Shown here: piece by piece, positions 5,670 through 16,630 of the stretch
Layout: each line of letters opens with the position of its first letter
Numbering within the stretch: position 1 is the first letter of the stretch
Origin: Deltaproteobacteria bacterium HGW-Deltaproteobacteria-12
GTDB taxonomy: Bacteria > Desulfobacterota > Syntrophia > Syntrophales > Smithellaceae
Length of the DNA: 64,000 nt
Reading direction: 5' to 3'
Assembly: GCA_002840565.1 (NCBI GenBank)
Contig: PHBK01000013.1
Coordinates: 77,298-141,297, forward strand
Position numbers and translations under genes: made by a program
Notes under the pieces: generated by a model
The model's database searches: none
What the model was told of the DNA's origin: nothing
What the model saw: the letters and a program-made list of their open reading frames with translations, nothing else

Positions 5670-7268
5670 CTATAATTCTTTCAGATCCTTTTTAATCTTA
5701 ATCCGGCCTTCTTTTTTCATGGCCTCTTTATTTCCCTCCAGCCAGGTTTGCATGGTTTCTTCACGTTTGATGGAAGTAAAGATTTTTGTATATAAATCTT
5801 TTTTTGCCTCAAAATCTTTCCGATCTATCTTGCTGGCCTCTTTGAATTTGAAAATAAGATAAGAATTGTTAATGAGAAACGGTTTCTCCGGATATGGTTT
5901 TTCGGCGGTGAGCTGAGTCAGGGCTTCCGTTGCCTCCGCGCTGGCTCCGACTTTCGGTATGCTGCTGCCGGGCTGAAACAGGCCGGTTTCATTAATCTTC
6001 AATCCCTTTTCCCGGGCGATTTTCTCGAGGGCATCTCCCTTTTTCAAGTCGGTCATAATTGCCAGCGCTTCTTTTTCGGCGATGTTCTGTTTTTCACTTT
6101 CGATATAATAGTTTTCCACTTCTTTGCGAATATCATCAAGTTTTGGCAGGTAAGCGGCCTTCTTGTCCACAACCTTTATAAGATAGTAGCTGGTGTTGGT
6201 CTTAATAACTTTACTGATTTCATTTTTCTGCAAATCCAGAAGTGCTGAAGCCAGGTCCTTGACGGAAGCAAACTCCCGGGGAGGCTTATTCAGGGGGAAA
6301 AAGTCCAGTGCCCCGACTTTTGAATTGATTTTAGCGGCGTAGGCCGTGAAATTATCTTCCTGATAAATAGTATCATGCGCTTTTTTCGCTTCGATGTACG
6401 CAGTCTGCATACCCCGCATGTTCGCTAGTTCTTTGAGAACCTCGCCGCGCACTTGGGCAAACTGTAATGGCTTGCCGTCTTTTGCTTTATATTTGTCGAT
6501 ATGGCGATTGAAATAATCGCGAAGATCAGAATCACTGATATTGGCGGGAGCAAAATCACTGCCGGCAAAAGCAAGATAGTTAATCTTGACCTGTTCAACC
6601 CTGCGGAACAGCTTGCTGTTGTCCTTTAAATAGTTTTCTAAGTCGGCTGTAGTTGGGACAATATTCTTTTTAATATCTTTCCCGGCGATTTGAACAAAAC
6701 TGATATTGATCTTCTGATTTTGCAGGGCATAAACATCAAAGATTTCTTGTTCGGAAATCTTAATACCTTCGCGAACAAGAGCTTCGATCTTATTGCCCAT
6801 TAGATTTATTTTCTGCGCTTTTTCAAAATCTTCCGCCGACGTTTTATTGTAGCGCAAAAACTGGTTATATTTCCGCTCATCAAACACACCGTCGGTCTGC
6901 AGGGCGGGCGTCGACATCAATGTGTTCTTTAATTCCTCGTCGGACACTTGCACCTTTAAATCGGCGGCCTTGGCAATGATTACCTGGCGGTTGAGCAGAC
7001 TGTCGTAGGCCATTTTTTTGAGACCCATTTCTTTGAGTGCTTCCGCTGTCAGCTTTGCGCCATAACGCAGCCTGGCCATATCCATCAATTTGCTGTATTC
7101 GTCATGGAACTCCCCTTCGCTGATAACTTTTCCGTCAACTACGGCAATGGCTTCCGCCATCCTGCTGCCTCTACTGGAGCCGAAATAGAGCACAAAAACA
7201 AAAATTATTATTCCCAATATCAAAGACATTAACCAGCTGCGGGCGTGTCGACGCAAAAAACTAAGCAT
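5670..7268 (-). CDS. ppiD: SurA/PpiD-type periplasmic folding chaperone (peptidyl-prolyl isomerase family)
   Basis: A 532-aa membrane-anchored periplasmic chaperone. A single N-terminal transmembrane helix (about residues 14-30, LILGIIIFVFVLYFG) is preceded by Arg/His, giving N-in topology. A SurA_N-like chaperone domain follows (about 35-190) and a degenerate parvulin domain lies in the middle (about 250-370; LDFFPLNKPP..F and SYYLIKVVD are its C-terminal parts). A second alpha-helical chaperone segment ends the protein. Many family members have lost isomerase activity, and the parvulin core here is weak. It helps outer-membrane and secreted proteins fold as they leave Sec. Divergent from mreB. 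Confidence 0.85.
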   Translation of the reverse strand: MLSFLRRHARSWLMSLILGIIIFVFVLYFGSSRGSRMAEAIAVVDGKVISEGEFHDEYSKLMDMARLRYGAKLTAEALKEMGLKKMAYDSLLNRQVIIAKAADLKVQVSDEELKNTLMSTPALQTDGVFDERKYNQFLRYNKTSAEDFEKAQKINLMGNKIEALVREGIKISEQEIFDVYALQNQKINISFVQIAGKDIKKNIVPTTADLENYLKDNSKLFRRVEQVKINYLAFAGSDFAPANISDSDLRDYFNRHIDKYKAKDGKPLQFAQVRGEVLKELANMRGMQTAYIEAKKAHDTIYQEDNFTAYAAKINSKVGALDFFPLNKPPREFASVKDLASALLDLQKNEISKVIKTNTSYYLIKVVDKKAAYLPKLDDIRKEVENYYIESEKQNIAEKEALAIMTDLKKGDALEKIAREKGLKINETGLFQPGSSIPKVGASAEATEALTQLTAEKPYPEKPFLINNSYLIFKFKEASKIDRKDFEAKKDLYTKIFTSIKREETMQTWLEGNKEAMKKEGRIKIKKDLKEL

Positions 7269-7366
7269 AAAATCACCTCAAACTTTAATAACTGCCTTCA
7301 GGCAATAGAAAGTTTTGCTTTAGTATTACAGTCATTTACAAAATGCAAATACAATTTAAAAAGGCG

Positions 7367-7395
7367 TTGATTAGGGTAAAGAAATACGGTATAGG
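7367..7395 (+). promoter_or_regulatory. Promoter for the mre-rod operon
   Basis: TTGATT (7367-7372), a 17-bp spacer, then TATAGG (7390-7395), 55 bases before mreB. A GGAGG ribosome-binding site precedes the ATG. Confidence 0.5.
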
Positions 7396-7425
7396 AAAAA
7401 ACCCGCGAAGGACTAATTATTTTAA

Positions 7426-8487
<1,062 letters not shown>

Positions 8488-8512
8488 TCATTATTTTTCT
8501 CATGGGTAAATA

Positions 8513-9346
8513 ATGTTTTTCTTCAGGAATTATAAAACCGTTATTTTTATTGTAATTCTTCTGGCTGTAGTTCTTGTTTTTCTTGCCTATAACTTCAAGC
8601 AGAAATCCCCCGCCGGATTAGTAACAAAAATTGTTTTAGAAGTGGCGGCGCCCGTTCAGCAAGGTTTGAATGCTTCCGTGACAAGTGTAATCGATTCCTG
8701 GCACCGTTATTTGTTTCTGGTGGGCATGGAAGAAGAAAATAGAAATCTCCGAAAAAAGATTGATGATTTGAAGTCAGAATTGAATTTATATCAGGAGGGT
8801 CATCATGAGGCGCAAAGGCTGCGCAGCCTTCTGGCGCTCCAGGACGATTATGATTTCAATTTTGTAGCCGCCCGCGTAATTGGCCGGGAACAGATCGGCC
8901 TTTCCAGGACAATCCTGATCAACAAAGGCAGTGCTGATGGGCTGAAGGCCGGCATGCCGGTAATGGCGGCGCTGGGATTGGTCGGCAGGGTGATCGATGC
9001 CTCCTGGCATTCGGCCAAGGTGTTGCCCATCATTGACGAAAACAGTAATATCGATGCCATTGTGCAGCGCAACCGCACTCAGGGGATAATTCGCGGTGCC
9101 GGCTCCCGTGGCTGCGTCTTGAAGTATATTTCTAAGATTCAGGATGTGCAGGAAGGAGATATCATTATTTCTTCCGGCATCGGTGGAGTATTTCCCAAAG
9201 GCATGATGATTGGTCAGGTCAGCCATGTTGATAGACTGGATGCCGGCCTTTTTTTGAGAATTAATGTGACTCCGTCAATAGATTTTTCCAAGCTGGAAGA
9301 AGTATTGGTAGCCACTGCTGCCGCTGATGATCAAAAAAGGAAATAA
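8513..9346 (+). CDS. mreC: Rod-shape determining protein MreC
   Basis: A 277-aa bitopic periplasmic protein: one N-terminal transmembrane helix (about residues 7-25), a coiled coil (about 65-95, EEENRNLRKKIDDLKSEL) and two beta-barrel domains ending near residue 270. The motif GLVGRVI and the region SSGIGGVFPKGMMIGQV are typical. It links MreB filaments to PBP2. It begins 25 bp after mreB and ends 2 bp before mreD. Confidence 0.96.
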   Translation: MFFFRNYKTVIFIVILLAVVLVFLAYNFKQKSPAGLVTKIVLEVAAPVQQGLNASVTSVIDSWHRYLFLVGMEEENRNLRKKIDDLKSELNLYQEGHHEAQRLRSLLALQDDYDFNFVAARVIGREQIGLSRTILINKGSADGLKAGMPVMAALGLVGRVIDASWHSAKVLPIIDENSNIDAIVQRNRTQGIIRGAGSRGCVLKYISKIQDVQEGDIIISSGIGGVFPKGMMIGQVSHVDRLDAGLFLRINVTPSIDFSKLEEVLVATAAADDQKRK

Positions 9347-9348
9347 GG

Positions 9349-9870
9349 ATGATTTATTATTATTTGGCATTGCCTATTCTTTCCATACTATTAATTGTGC
9401 TGCAGAATACTATTGCGGACGTAATTTTTTCCGGACGGCTGCTTCTGGAAATATCGATTATTATACTAGTCTATGCCGGATTTCGTTTTACTCTGGTGAA
9501 AGGGGCAATATCGGCTTTTGTTCTGGGCTTTATGACTGATTGTATTTCCGGTACAGTTATTGGGCTGTTTACTTTGATTTATATTCTGATTTTTCTATTT
9601 TCGTTTCTGGTATCAGCGCGATTGATTACCGAAAGAATGCCTTTTATTGCCCTTTTTAGTTTATTCTGTGCCTTTTTTGAAAAAGTAATAGTCGTTTTAT
9701 TTTACAACTTAGTCTATGGTTTTAACATATTATATACACCGGCTGTTTTCTTGCTGCAGGGGATAATTATCGGTCTGCTGGCTCCGGTGTTCTTTTATTT
9801 GATGCGCAGGGTAGAGGTTTTTTTCTATGGCAAACCGGCACAGTCTGCTCAATGGACCGGAACCGGCTGA
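9349..9870 (+). CDS. mreD: Rod-shape determining protein MreD
   Basis: A 173-aa polytopic membrane protein with five or six hydrophobic helices, as in MreD. It has little sequence conservation, so the call rests on size, topology (FVLGFMTDCISG is the usual short conserved loop) and position between mreC and PBP2. It starts 2 bp after mreC, and its last 44 bases overlap the start of the PBP2 gene, implying translational coupling. Confidence 0.93.
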   Translation: MIYYYLALPILSILLIVLQNTIADVIFSGRLLLEISIIILVYAGFRFTLVKGAISAFVLGFMTDCISGTVIGLFTLIYILIFLFSFLVSARLITERMPFIALFSLFCAFFEKVIVVLFYNLVYGFNILYTPAVFLLQGIIIGLLAPVFFYLMRRVEVFFYGKPAQSAQWTGTG

Positions 9871-11716
9871 ATTCCGGCAAAAACTTAAAATTGTCATAGT
9901 CTTGATTCTGATTGCCTTGAGTATTCTTCTGGTCAGGCTCTGGTATTTACAGGTTATTCGAGGCGATGATTTAAAACAAAGATCGGAGAATAATTCGATC
10001 CGCTTTCGCCGGATTATGCCTCTGCGGGGACTGATCATGGATCGCAACCGTCAGGTAGTCGTCGATAACCGTCCGTCTTTTGACGTGCTTTATTTGCCCG
10101 GCAAAGGGAAAAATCCCGATCGTTTAGTGGAAAAGATCAAAGAACTATATTCCCGCCGATCACTGGATTTTTCTTACGACCAGTCTTTCCCCCGGAAAAT
10201 GAAACCGTATCTGCCGGTGAAGCTGGAAAAGAATGTCAGCATGGAAAAAGTTGCCGTGGTTGAAACCAATGCGCTGGATCTGCCCGGTATTTACATTGAC
10301 GTTTCCCCCATCAGGTCGTATTTGGCTGGCGAAATCATAGCTCCGGTTATCGGCTATACCGGGGAAGTCAGCAAAGAAGATCTGGAAAAGGAAGAAGAGG
10401 AGTATGCTTCCGGCGATATTATCGGCAAGCACGGCCTGGAAAAATTTCTGGATTCTTATATCCGGGGCGCGAGCGGAGCGGAACTGGTCGAAGTGAACGC
10501 TCACGGCAAAGAGATTAAAAATTTGGGGCGGATTGACCCTGTTTCCGGTCATAATGTTGTGTTGAATATTGATATTGATCTGCAAAAAACCGCCTGGGGG
10601 GCATTTGAGGGAAGATCGGGTGCCGCCGTTGCTTTGGATCCGCGGAACGGCGCTGTACTCGCCATGGTCAGCGCACCCTCCTTCGATCCCAATTTATTTA
10701 ACAGCGGAGTTTCGAGCGAGCAGTGGAGCAAGATCGCCAACAATCCCCGGACTCCCCTGACCAACAGAGCAATTTCCGGACAGTATCCTCCGGGGTCAAC
10801 TTACAAACTGATAGTTGCCGCCGCCGCACTGGAAGAGGGGATCATCACTCCGGATACTAAATTTATGTGCAATGGTTCTTACGAATTCGGTAACAGGACA
10901 TTTCGTTGCTGGCAAAAAAATGGTCATGGACATATTAGTCTGCACAGGGCCATGGTCGAATCGTGTGATGTCTATTTTTACAATGTGGGGCGTATGCTGG
11001 GCGTGGACAAGATAGCGCATTATGCCCGTCTCTTTGGCCTGGGCGGGGCGACAGGCATTGATCTGCCCAACGAAAAAAGCGGTTTGATTCCGACGCGGCA
11101 ATGGAAGTTGACGAAAATGAAGCAACCCTGGCAATCGGGAGAAACCATATCAATATCAATTGGCCAGGGATTTGATCTGGTAACGCCGCTGCAGCTGGCT
11201 TCCGCTTACAGTGCTTTTGCCAATGGCGGGACCCTATGGCAGCCCCGTTTGGTAAAAAGTATTGAAACCATGGACGGCAAAATTTACAAGGATTTTTTAC
11301 CGGCAGAGAAGGGGAAATTGGTTCTAAAAAAAGAAACTATTGATTTGCTTGGTTCGGCCCTGTGGGGTGTTGTCAATGAACCGGGGGGCACCGGGAAAGC
11401 CGCTCGCCGACCCAATGCCGATGTTTGCGGCAAAACAGGAACTTCCCAGGTCATTGGTTTGCCGGAAAATGGAAAGGGCCGGCGGGAGAAGAAAATTGGC
11501 GTGTCTTACGAAGATCATGCCTTATTCGTCTGCTTTGCCCCGCGCACCAACCCGGAGATAGCGGTGGCTGTAATTGCGGAAAACGCCGGCCATGGTGGTT
11601 CCGTTGCCGCTCCTATTGCCCGCAAAATTATTGATGCGTATTTTGAAGGAAAAAATAAAATCAATCAGACGCAAATTGTAATGCAAAATCAGCCGGCAAT
11701 GAATAGGCGTCAATAA
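9827..11716 (+). CDS. mrdA: Penicillin-binding protein 2 (elongasome transpeptidase)
   Basis: A 629-aa class B PBP that crosslinks peptidoglycan during elongation together with RodA. The N-terminal membrane anchor is IVLILIALSILLVRLWYLQV (about residues 23-42), followed by the PBP dimer domain with RGLIMDRN. The transpeptidase has the SxxK motif GSTYK (Ser in PPGSTYKL), SxD as ESCD and KTGTS. Length is normal for PBP2. It overlaps mreD by 44 bp and is followed 45 bp later by rodA. Confidence 0.97.
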   Translation: MANRHSLLNGPEPAEFRQKLKIVIVLILIALSILLVRLWYLQVIRGDDLKQRSENNSIRFRRIMPLRGLIMDRNRQVVVDNRPSFDVLYLPGKGKNPDRLVEKIKELYSRRSLDFSYDQSFPRKMKPYLPVKLEKNVSMEKVAVVETNALDLPGIYIDVSPIRSYLAGEIIAPVIGYTGEVSKEDLEKEEEEYASGDIIGKHGLEKFLDSYIRGASGAELVEVNAHGKEIKNLGRIDPVSGHNVVLNIDIDLQKTAWGAFEGRSGAAVALDPRNGAVLAMVSAPSFDPNLFNSGVSSEQWSKIANNPRTPLTNRAISGQYPPGSTYKLIVAAAALEEGIITPDTKFMCNGSYEFGNRTFRCWQKNGHGHISLHRAMVESCDVYFYNVGRMLGVDKIAHYARLFGLGGATGIDLPNEKSGLIPTRQWKLTKMKQPWQSGETISISIGQGFDLVTPLQLASAYSAFANGGTLWQPRLVKSIETMDGKIYKDFLPAEKGKLVLKKETIDLLGSALWGVVNEPGGTGKAARRPNADVCGKTGTSQVIGLPENGKGRREKKIGVSYEDHALFVCFAPRTNPEIAVAVIAENAGHGGSVAAPIARKIIDAYFEGKNKINQTQIVMQNQPAMNRRQ

Positions 11717-11761
11717 CGGCGGCGCCTATTGTCGGCCGCTGATTTATATGTTTGAGGAGTT

Positions 11762-12877
11762 ATGGTTTTTTTTAAATTTGATCGCCGGATTTTTCAATAT
11801 TTTGACTGGACGCTTCTCTTGCTGGTGCTTTGTATCTGCGCCGTTGGCATTATAAATATTTATTCTGCCGTCTTCAGTCTGGGTGAAAAGCAAAACCCCC
11901 TTTATCTAAAGCAAATCCAGTGGGTGGCGATGGGTGCTTTTTTTATGATGATTGTCTTTCTGATTGATTACCGCATAATCAGTGATGGCGCCTATATAAT
12001 TTATGGCATCTCGGTTGCGCTGCTGGTGGCTGTTTTTCTTTACGGCTATACAACTAACGGTTCGCAAAGATGGATTTCTATCGGCGGTTTTTCCGGCCAG
12101 CCCTCGGAATTAGTGAAGCTGACCATCATTTTGGCTTTAGCGCGGTATTTCGATGATCATAAATCCAATGAACCTTATACTTTAAAAGAACTTTTCATTC
12201 CCTCCTTAATGGTCCTGGCGCCTTTCTTGTTGATCCTGAAGCAGCCGGACTTGGGTACGGCCTTGATATTAATAATCGTTTTTGCATCGCTTGTTGTTTT
12301 CATCGGCGTCAACTGGAAATCGGTCGCTATTGTGGCCGCCGGAGTCATAATGCTCATGCCGCTCGGGTGGTACTTTCTGAAGGATTACCAGAGAGATAGA
12401 TTAATCACTTTTATAAATCCCGAGAACGACCCGCTGGGAACGGGCTACCATATTATTCAATCAATGATAGCAGTAGGTTCCGGAGGAATATTTGGTAAAG
12501 GATTTTTAAAAGGTTCACAGACACAATTGAAGTTTTTGCCGGAACAGCAGACAGACTTTGTTTTTTCCGTGTTTGCCGAAGAATGGGGTTTTATCGGTGG
12601 ATTGTTTTTGATTATTCTTTTTATGTCCCTGATCTTCTGGGGTTTGAAAATAGCCTTGCATTCGAGAGATTTATTAGGCACATTGATAGCGTTTGGCATC
12701 AGTGCTCTGATCTCCTGGGAAGTTTTCATCAATATAGGAATGGTTTTGGGGATACTGCCGGTTGTCGGTATTCCGCTGCCCTTTTTCAGTTATGGCGGTT
12801 CGGCGATGATTGTTTTAATGACGGCGATAGGATTATTAATGAATGTCAGCGTACGCAGATTCATTTTGCAACGCTAA
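11762..12877 (+). CDS. rodA: Peptidoglycan polymerase RodA (SEDS family)
   Basis: A 371-aa integral membrane glycosyltransferase of the SEDS family that polymerises lipid II with PBP2. About ten transmembrane helices are seen. SEDS motifs are present: QPSELVK, KQPDLGTAL, the NPENDPLGTGYH loop, SQTQLKFLPEQQTDFVFSVFAEEWG and LPFFSYGGS. GAGGAG lies upstream of the ATG. Position after PBP2 identifies it as RodA, not FtsW. Confidence 0.97.
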   Translation: MVFFKFDRRIFQYFDWTLLLLVLCICAVGIINIYSAVFSLGEKQNPLYLKQIQWVAMGAFFMMIVFLIDYRIISDGAYIIYGISVALLVAVFLYGYTTNGSQRWISIGGFSGQPSELVKLTIILALARYFDDHKSNEPYTLKELFIPSLMVLAPFLLILKQPDLGTALILIIVFASLVVFIGVNWKSVAIVAAGVIMLMPLGWYFLKDYQRDRLITFINPENDPLGTGYHIIQSMIAVGSGGIFGKGFLKGSQTQLKFLPEQQTDFVFSVFAEEWGFIGGLFLIILFMSLIFWGLKIALHSRDLLGTLIAFGISALISWEVFINIGMVLGILPVVGIPLPFFSYGGSAMIVLMTAIGLLMNVSVRRFILQR

Positions 12878-12896
12878 GTTGGTCAAGGAGAGGCAT

Positions 12897-13274
12897 ATGT
12901 GGGAAAAAAAGAAAGAAGTTGAAGAAGTGCGGGCGTTTTTAGGCAAGGGAGCCGAGTTTATCGGCAAACTCATTTTTAACGGCGCTGTCCGGATTGACGG
13001 GGATTTTCAGGGTGAAGTATACGGACAGGGCTCGTTGGTTATTGGCGAAGGCGCCTTGGTGAAAGCCAATATTGCCGTTAACAGTGTTTACATCGGCGGC
13101 GAGGTTCAAGGCAACATTGAAGTTAAAGAAAAAATTAATATCCATTCCACCGGTAAATTTTACGGTGATGTCCGCACGCCGGTATTTATTATGGAAGAGG
13201 GTGCTTTTTTCGAGGGAAGGTCGAATATGACGGAAGCGGCAGGAGGGAAAATAACCGTTGCCCGGGCAGTATGA
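12897..13274 (+). CDS. Bactofilin family cytoskeletal protein
   Basis: A 125-aa bactofilin (DUF583) that forms nucleotide-free beta-helical filaments. The central region from IGKLIFNGAVRIDGDFQGEV to the GEVQGNIEV and STGKFYGDV segments repeats the short G-x-(V/I)-x-G pattern of the right-handed beta helix. The short charged N-terminus (WEKKKEVEEV) may hold a membrane-targeting tip. ATG 12897 has AAGGAGAGG upstream and is preferred over in-frame starts inside rodA. As last gene of the rod-shape operon it probably works in cell shape or polar wall synthesis. Confidence 0.92.
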   Translation: MWEKKKEVEEVRAFLGKGAEFIGKLIFNGAVRIDGDFQGEVYGQGSLVIGEGALVKANIAVNSVYIGGEVQGNIEVKEKINIHSTGKFYGDVRTPVFIMEEGAFFEGRSNMTEAAGGKITVARAV

Positions 13275-13363
13275 CCTCATTTCTTTCCATGTGCCGTCAA
13301 CTCGACGTTAATATTGATAATATTGATAATATAAGAAAATAAGACCGGCGGTCACAAAAAAGC

Positions 13364-13392
13364 TTGACAAGCAAAATGGGTTGTGATTAATA
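13364..13392 (+). promoter_or_regulatory. Probable promoter of the atp operon
   Basis: TTGACA (13364-13369), a 17-bp spacer, then TTAATA (13387-13392). It lies 90 bases after the bactofilin stop and 122 before atpF'. The -35 is perfect, the -10 moderate. Confidence 0.55.
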
Positions 13393-13514
13393 ACGCGCGG
13401 TTTTAACAATTGGGAGTGTATTTTTTTCATGCCTCCTGATGAAATTGAATACTTCAGGCAATTTAATAATCTATGGCCGAAATTAACGAGAGTGCTAAGT
13501 ATGTGAGGTAAACC

Positions 13515-13949
13515 GTGGTTACCGTTATCCCTGATTTAACAATTTTTATCCAGATGATTATTTTTTTGGCTCTAATTTATATTCTCAACCTTCTTCTTTA
13601 TAAACCAATCCTTTCCATAATTGAACGCCGCAAGAAACATCTCGCCGAGTTGGAAAACGAAATTAAGCTTTTTAATGAATCTGTTGAAAAAAGAGCCGCC
13701 GAATATGAAGAGAAATTGAAGCAGGCCAAAACAAACGCTTCCGAATTAAAAAAAGAAATAATTCAAGAGGGGGCGGACCAGGCCAAGAATATTATCGATG
13801 CCGTACGCAATGAAATTCCGGTTCTGATGCAGGAATTCCAACAAAAGATGGATCAGGAAATTCAGGCGGCCCGCCAAACCCTGGACAGCCAATCCCGCAA
13901 GCTATCCTTAGAGATTGCACAAAAAGTCATGGGGAGGGCCGTTCAATGA
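13515..13949 (+). CDS. atpF': F-type ATP synthase subunit b' (peripheral stalk)
   Basis: A 144-aa peripheral-stalk subunit with one N-terminal membrane helix (FIQMIIFLALIYILNLLLY, about residues 10-28) followed by a long charged coiled coil to the end. It starts with GTG, with GAGG upstream. The next gene encodes a second b subunit, so the stalk is a b/b' heterodimer. It ends overlapping atpF by 4 bp (ATGA). Confidence 0.93.
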   Translation: MVTVIPDLTIFIQMIIFLALIYILNLLLYKPILSIIERRKKHLAELENEIKLFNESVEKRAAEYEEKLKQAKTNASELKKEIIQEGADQAKNIIDAVRNEIPVLMQEFQQKMDQEIQAARQTLDSQSRKLSLEIAQKVMGRAVQ

Positions 13950-14539
13950 AATTCTCTTTCCAATCAGCAAGAATGCCTTTATTGATTTTAGCCGTTTTTC
14001 TGCTCCAGGTTTCGCTGGCTTATGCTTCCGGGGGGGCGGACGGCGGCGATGAAGGGAACAAAAAATGGTTTGACTTATTCTGGAAGACGTTTAATTTCAT
14101 GGTCCTGGTGGGGTTTCTGTATTGGCTGCTGGCGGCCAAAATAAAAGAATTCTTTGTCGGGCGGCGTCAGGATATCAAAGATTCACTGGAAAATGCGGTA
14201 AAACAGAAAACTGAAGCCGAAGGTAAATTTCGAGAATATTCGGAAAAGATAGACAAAGCTTCGGCAGAGATCGACGGTATCTTTGAGATGATTAAAGCTC
14301 AGGGTTTAGTGGAAAAGCAAAAGATTATCGAAGATGCCGAAAAAGTCGCCAGGAAAATTAAGGAAGATTCTCAATTGCGGACGGCGCAGGAACTAAAGAA
14401 GGCTTCTGACCAACTGCGGGCGGAAGCAGTAAGGCTCTCCGTACAAATGGCGGAAGAAATTTTAAAAAGGAACATTACCGTCCAGGATCACGAGGCGATA
14501 GTCAGGGAATACATGGAAAAGGCGGTGAATAAAAATTGA
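13946..14539 (+). CDS. atpF: F-type ATP synthase subunit b
   Basis: A 197-aa b subunit. A hydrophobic leader (residues about 8-26, resembling a signal peptide and followed by SGGADGGDEG) precedes the membrane helix (about 49-66, FMVLVGFLYWLLAAKI) and a long coiled coil. Such N-terminal extensions are common in delta-proteobacterial b subunits. ATGA overlaps at both ends (with atpF' and atpH) show tight coupling. Confidence 0.94.
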   Translation: MKFSFQSARMPLLILAVFLLQVSLAYASGGADGGDEGNKKWFDLFWKTFNFMVLVGFLYWLLAAKIKEFFVGRRQDIKDSLENAVKQKTEAEGKFREYSEKIDKASAEIDGIFEMIKAQGLVEKQKIIEDAEKVARKIKEDSQLRTAQELKKASDQLRAEAVRLSVQMAEEILKRNITVQDHEAIVREYMEKAVNKN

Positions 14540-15078
14540 TCAGCAATATTTCCAAACGTTATGCGCGCGCTTTTTTTGACATTGCGGCAGAAGAGAAAAA
14601 GATTGAAGACTATTATAACGAGCTGGCGCAATTTTCTTCCTTTCTCCAGTCAGATAAAAATCTGCGTGAATTTCTAGCCAATCCCGTTTTTGAACAGACA
14701 GTTAAAAAAGGCGTTGTGGAAAAGATTATCAGCAAACTTGCTCTCTCCACCATGACAATTAATTTTTTAAAGCTGCTGGTTGATAAGAAAAGAATTGAAG
14801 TTGTGCAGGATATTGCAGCACATTACAGGCAAATGATGGATGAAGCCCTGAAAAAAGTAAGGGTGAATGTGAAAACAGCTTTTCCTCTTTCCGAGGGGAT
14901 GCAGGAATATATTATTGACAGCCTGGAAAAATTAACCGGCCGCAAGGTAGAAATGGTTGTGGAAAAAGACCCCGCCCTTTTGGGAGGAATAGTTATCGGG
15001 GTTGGCGATACACTTTACGACGGCAGTATCAAAAATCAATTGAACAACATGAGGAATCTCTTAGGGGAGGCAAGATAA
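14536..15078 (+). CDS. atpH: F-type ATP synthase subunit delta (OSCP)
   Basis: A 180-aa delta/OSCP subunit joining the b stalk to the top of the alpha-beta hexamer. The N-terminal ISKRYARAFFDIA and the C-terminal DPALLGGIVIGVGDTLYDGSI are classic family blocks. The start is TTG 14536, overlapping the atpF stop by 4 bases; the family N-terminus begins right there. Confidence 0.96.
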   Translation: MISNISKRYARAFFDIAAEEKKIEDYYNELAQFSSFLQSDKNLREFLANPVFEQTVKKGVVEKIISKLALSTMTINFLKLLVDKKRIEVVQDIAAHYRQMMDEALKKVRVNVKTAFPLSEGMQEYIIDSLEKLTGRKVEMVVEKDPALLGGIVIGVGDTLYDGSIKNQLNNMRNLLGEAR

Positions 15079-15081
15079 GGC

Positions 15082-16596
15082 ATGGAAACAATTAAAGCGG
15101 AAGAAATCAGTCAAATCATTTCTGAGCAAATTAAAAGCTATGAAAAAAAGCTGGATATAAGTGAGACCGGAACTGTGTTGTCCGTCGGCGACGGTATTGC
15201 CAGAATTTACGGTGTTCAGAATGCAATGGCTATGGAACTTCTGGAATTCCCGGGTGGCATTTTAGGCATGGTTCTTAATCTGGAGACGGATAATGTCGGT
15301 GTTGCCGTTCTGGGAGAGGTTACCCATATTAAAGAAGGTGATATTGTTAAAAGAACCGGCAAGATTGCCCAGATTCCGGTCGGTGATGGACTGCTGGGGC
15401 GCGTCATTGATGCAACAGGAACACCCCTGGATGGAAAAGGCCCGATTGAAACCAAGGAATATCGGCGTATTGAAATGATTGCTCCCGGCGTTATTCAACG
15501 ACAACCGGTTAATGCGCCGATGTACACGGGCTTAAAAGCAATTGATGCCATGACCCCGATTGGCCGTGGTCAGCGGGAATTGATTATTGGCGATCGTCAA
15601 ATCGGTAAAACGGCAATTTGCGTGGATTCCATCATCCGGCAGAAAGACACCGGAATTAAATGTATCTACGTTGCCATAGGCCAGAAAAAATCTACAGTCG
15701 CCCAGGTCGTGGAAAATCTGAGAAAGCATGATGCTATGTCCTACACCTGCGTTGTGGCCGGTTGCGCTTCGGATCCGGCAACTCTTCAGTATATCGCCGC
15801 TTATGCCGGGTGTTCCATCGGTGAGTATTTCCGCGACAAAGGCCAGGATGCCTTGATTATTTACGATGATCTTTCCAAGCAGGCTGTCGCCTACCGGCAG
15901 ATATCTCTGCTGCTGCGGCGTCCTCCCGGACGTGAAGCTTATCCGGGTGATATTTTCTATAACCATTCCCGTCTGCTGGAACGAGCCTGCCGCGTGAGCG
16001 CAGATCTTGGCGGTGGTTCTCTTACCGCTTTGCCGGTTATTGAAACGCAGGCCGGTGACGTTTCCGCCTATATCCCGACAAACGTTATTTCCATTACTGA
16101 TGGTCAGGTTTATCTGGAGCCAAGTTCATTTTTCTCCGGCGTTCGTCCGGCAATCAACGTCGGTTTGTCGGTGTCGCGCGTCGGCGGTGCGGCGCAGGTT
16201 AAAGCGATGAAACAGGTAGCCGGCACTCTCAAGCTTGATCTGGCGCAATTCCGCGAATTAGCAGCTTTCGCCCAGTTCGGCAGCGATCTGGATAAATCGA
16301 CGCAAGCACAGTTGGACCGTGGTGTTCGCCTTGTTGAGCTGCTGAAACAGCCGCAATTCCAGCCCATGTCTCTTTCCAAGCAGATTGTGGTGCTTTTTGC
16401 GGGGACTCGCGGTTTCATTGACAAGTATGAAGTGGAAAAGGTCCGTATTTACGAGGATCAGCTCCTGAGCTTTGTGGAAGCTAAATATCCGGCAATCATG
16501 AAAGAAATTGAAGAAAAGAAAATTATATCGCCGGAGCTGGAAAAGAAGATGAAAGATATGCTGACGGAATTTGATTCAGTCTTTGTGGCTGAGTAA
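15082..16596 (+). CDS. atpA: F-type ATP synthase subunit alpha
   Basis: A 504-aa regulatory alpha subunit of the F1 hexamer. The Walker A is GDRQIGKTA (about residues 169-177) and the signature is [17 protein letters not shown] near 355. Standard length and full sequence, no anomalies. It begins 3 bp after atpH. Confidence 0.99.
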   Translation: METIKAEEISQIISEQIKSYEKKLDISETGTVLSVGDGIARIYGVQNAMAMELLEFPGGILGMVLNLETDNVGVAVLGEVTHIKEGDIVKRTGKIAQIPVGDGLLGRVIDATGTPLDGKGPIETKEYRRIEMIAPGVIQRQPVNAPMYTGLKAIDAMTPIGRGQRELIIGDRQIGKTAICVDSIIRQKDTGIKCIYVAIGQKKSTVAQVVENLRKHDAMSYTCVVAGCASDPATLQYIAAYAGCSIGEYFRDKGQDALIIYDDLSKQAVAYRQISLLLRRPPGREAYPGDIFYNHSRLLERACRVSADLGGGSLTALPVIETQAGDVSAYIPTNVISITDGQVYLEPSSFFSGVRPAINVGLSVSRVGGAAQVKAMKQVAGTLKLDLAQFRELAAFAQFGSDLDKSTQAQLDRGVRLVELLKQPQFQPMSLSKQIVVLFAGTRGFIDKYEVEKVRIYEDQLLSFVEAKYPAIMKEIEEKKIISPELEKKMKDMLTEFDSVFVAE

Positions 16597-16630
16597 GTTA
16601 AAAAATTAATTGGTTGAGGAGAATTTTGTA

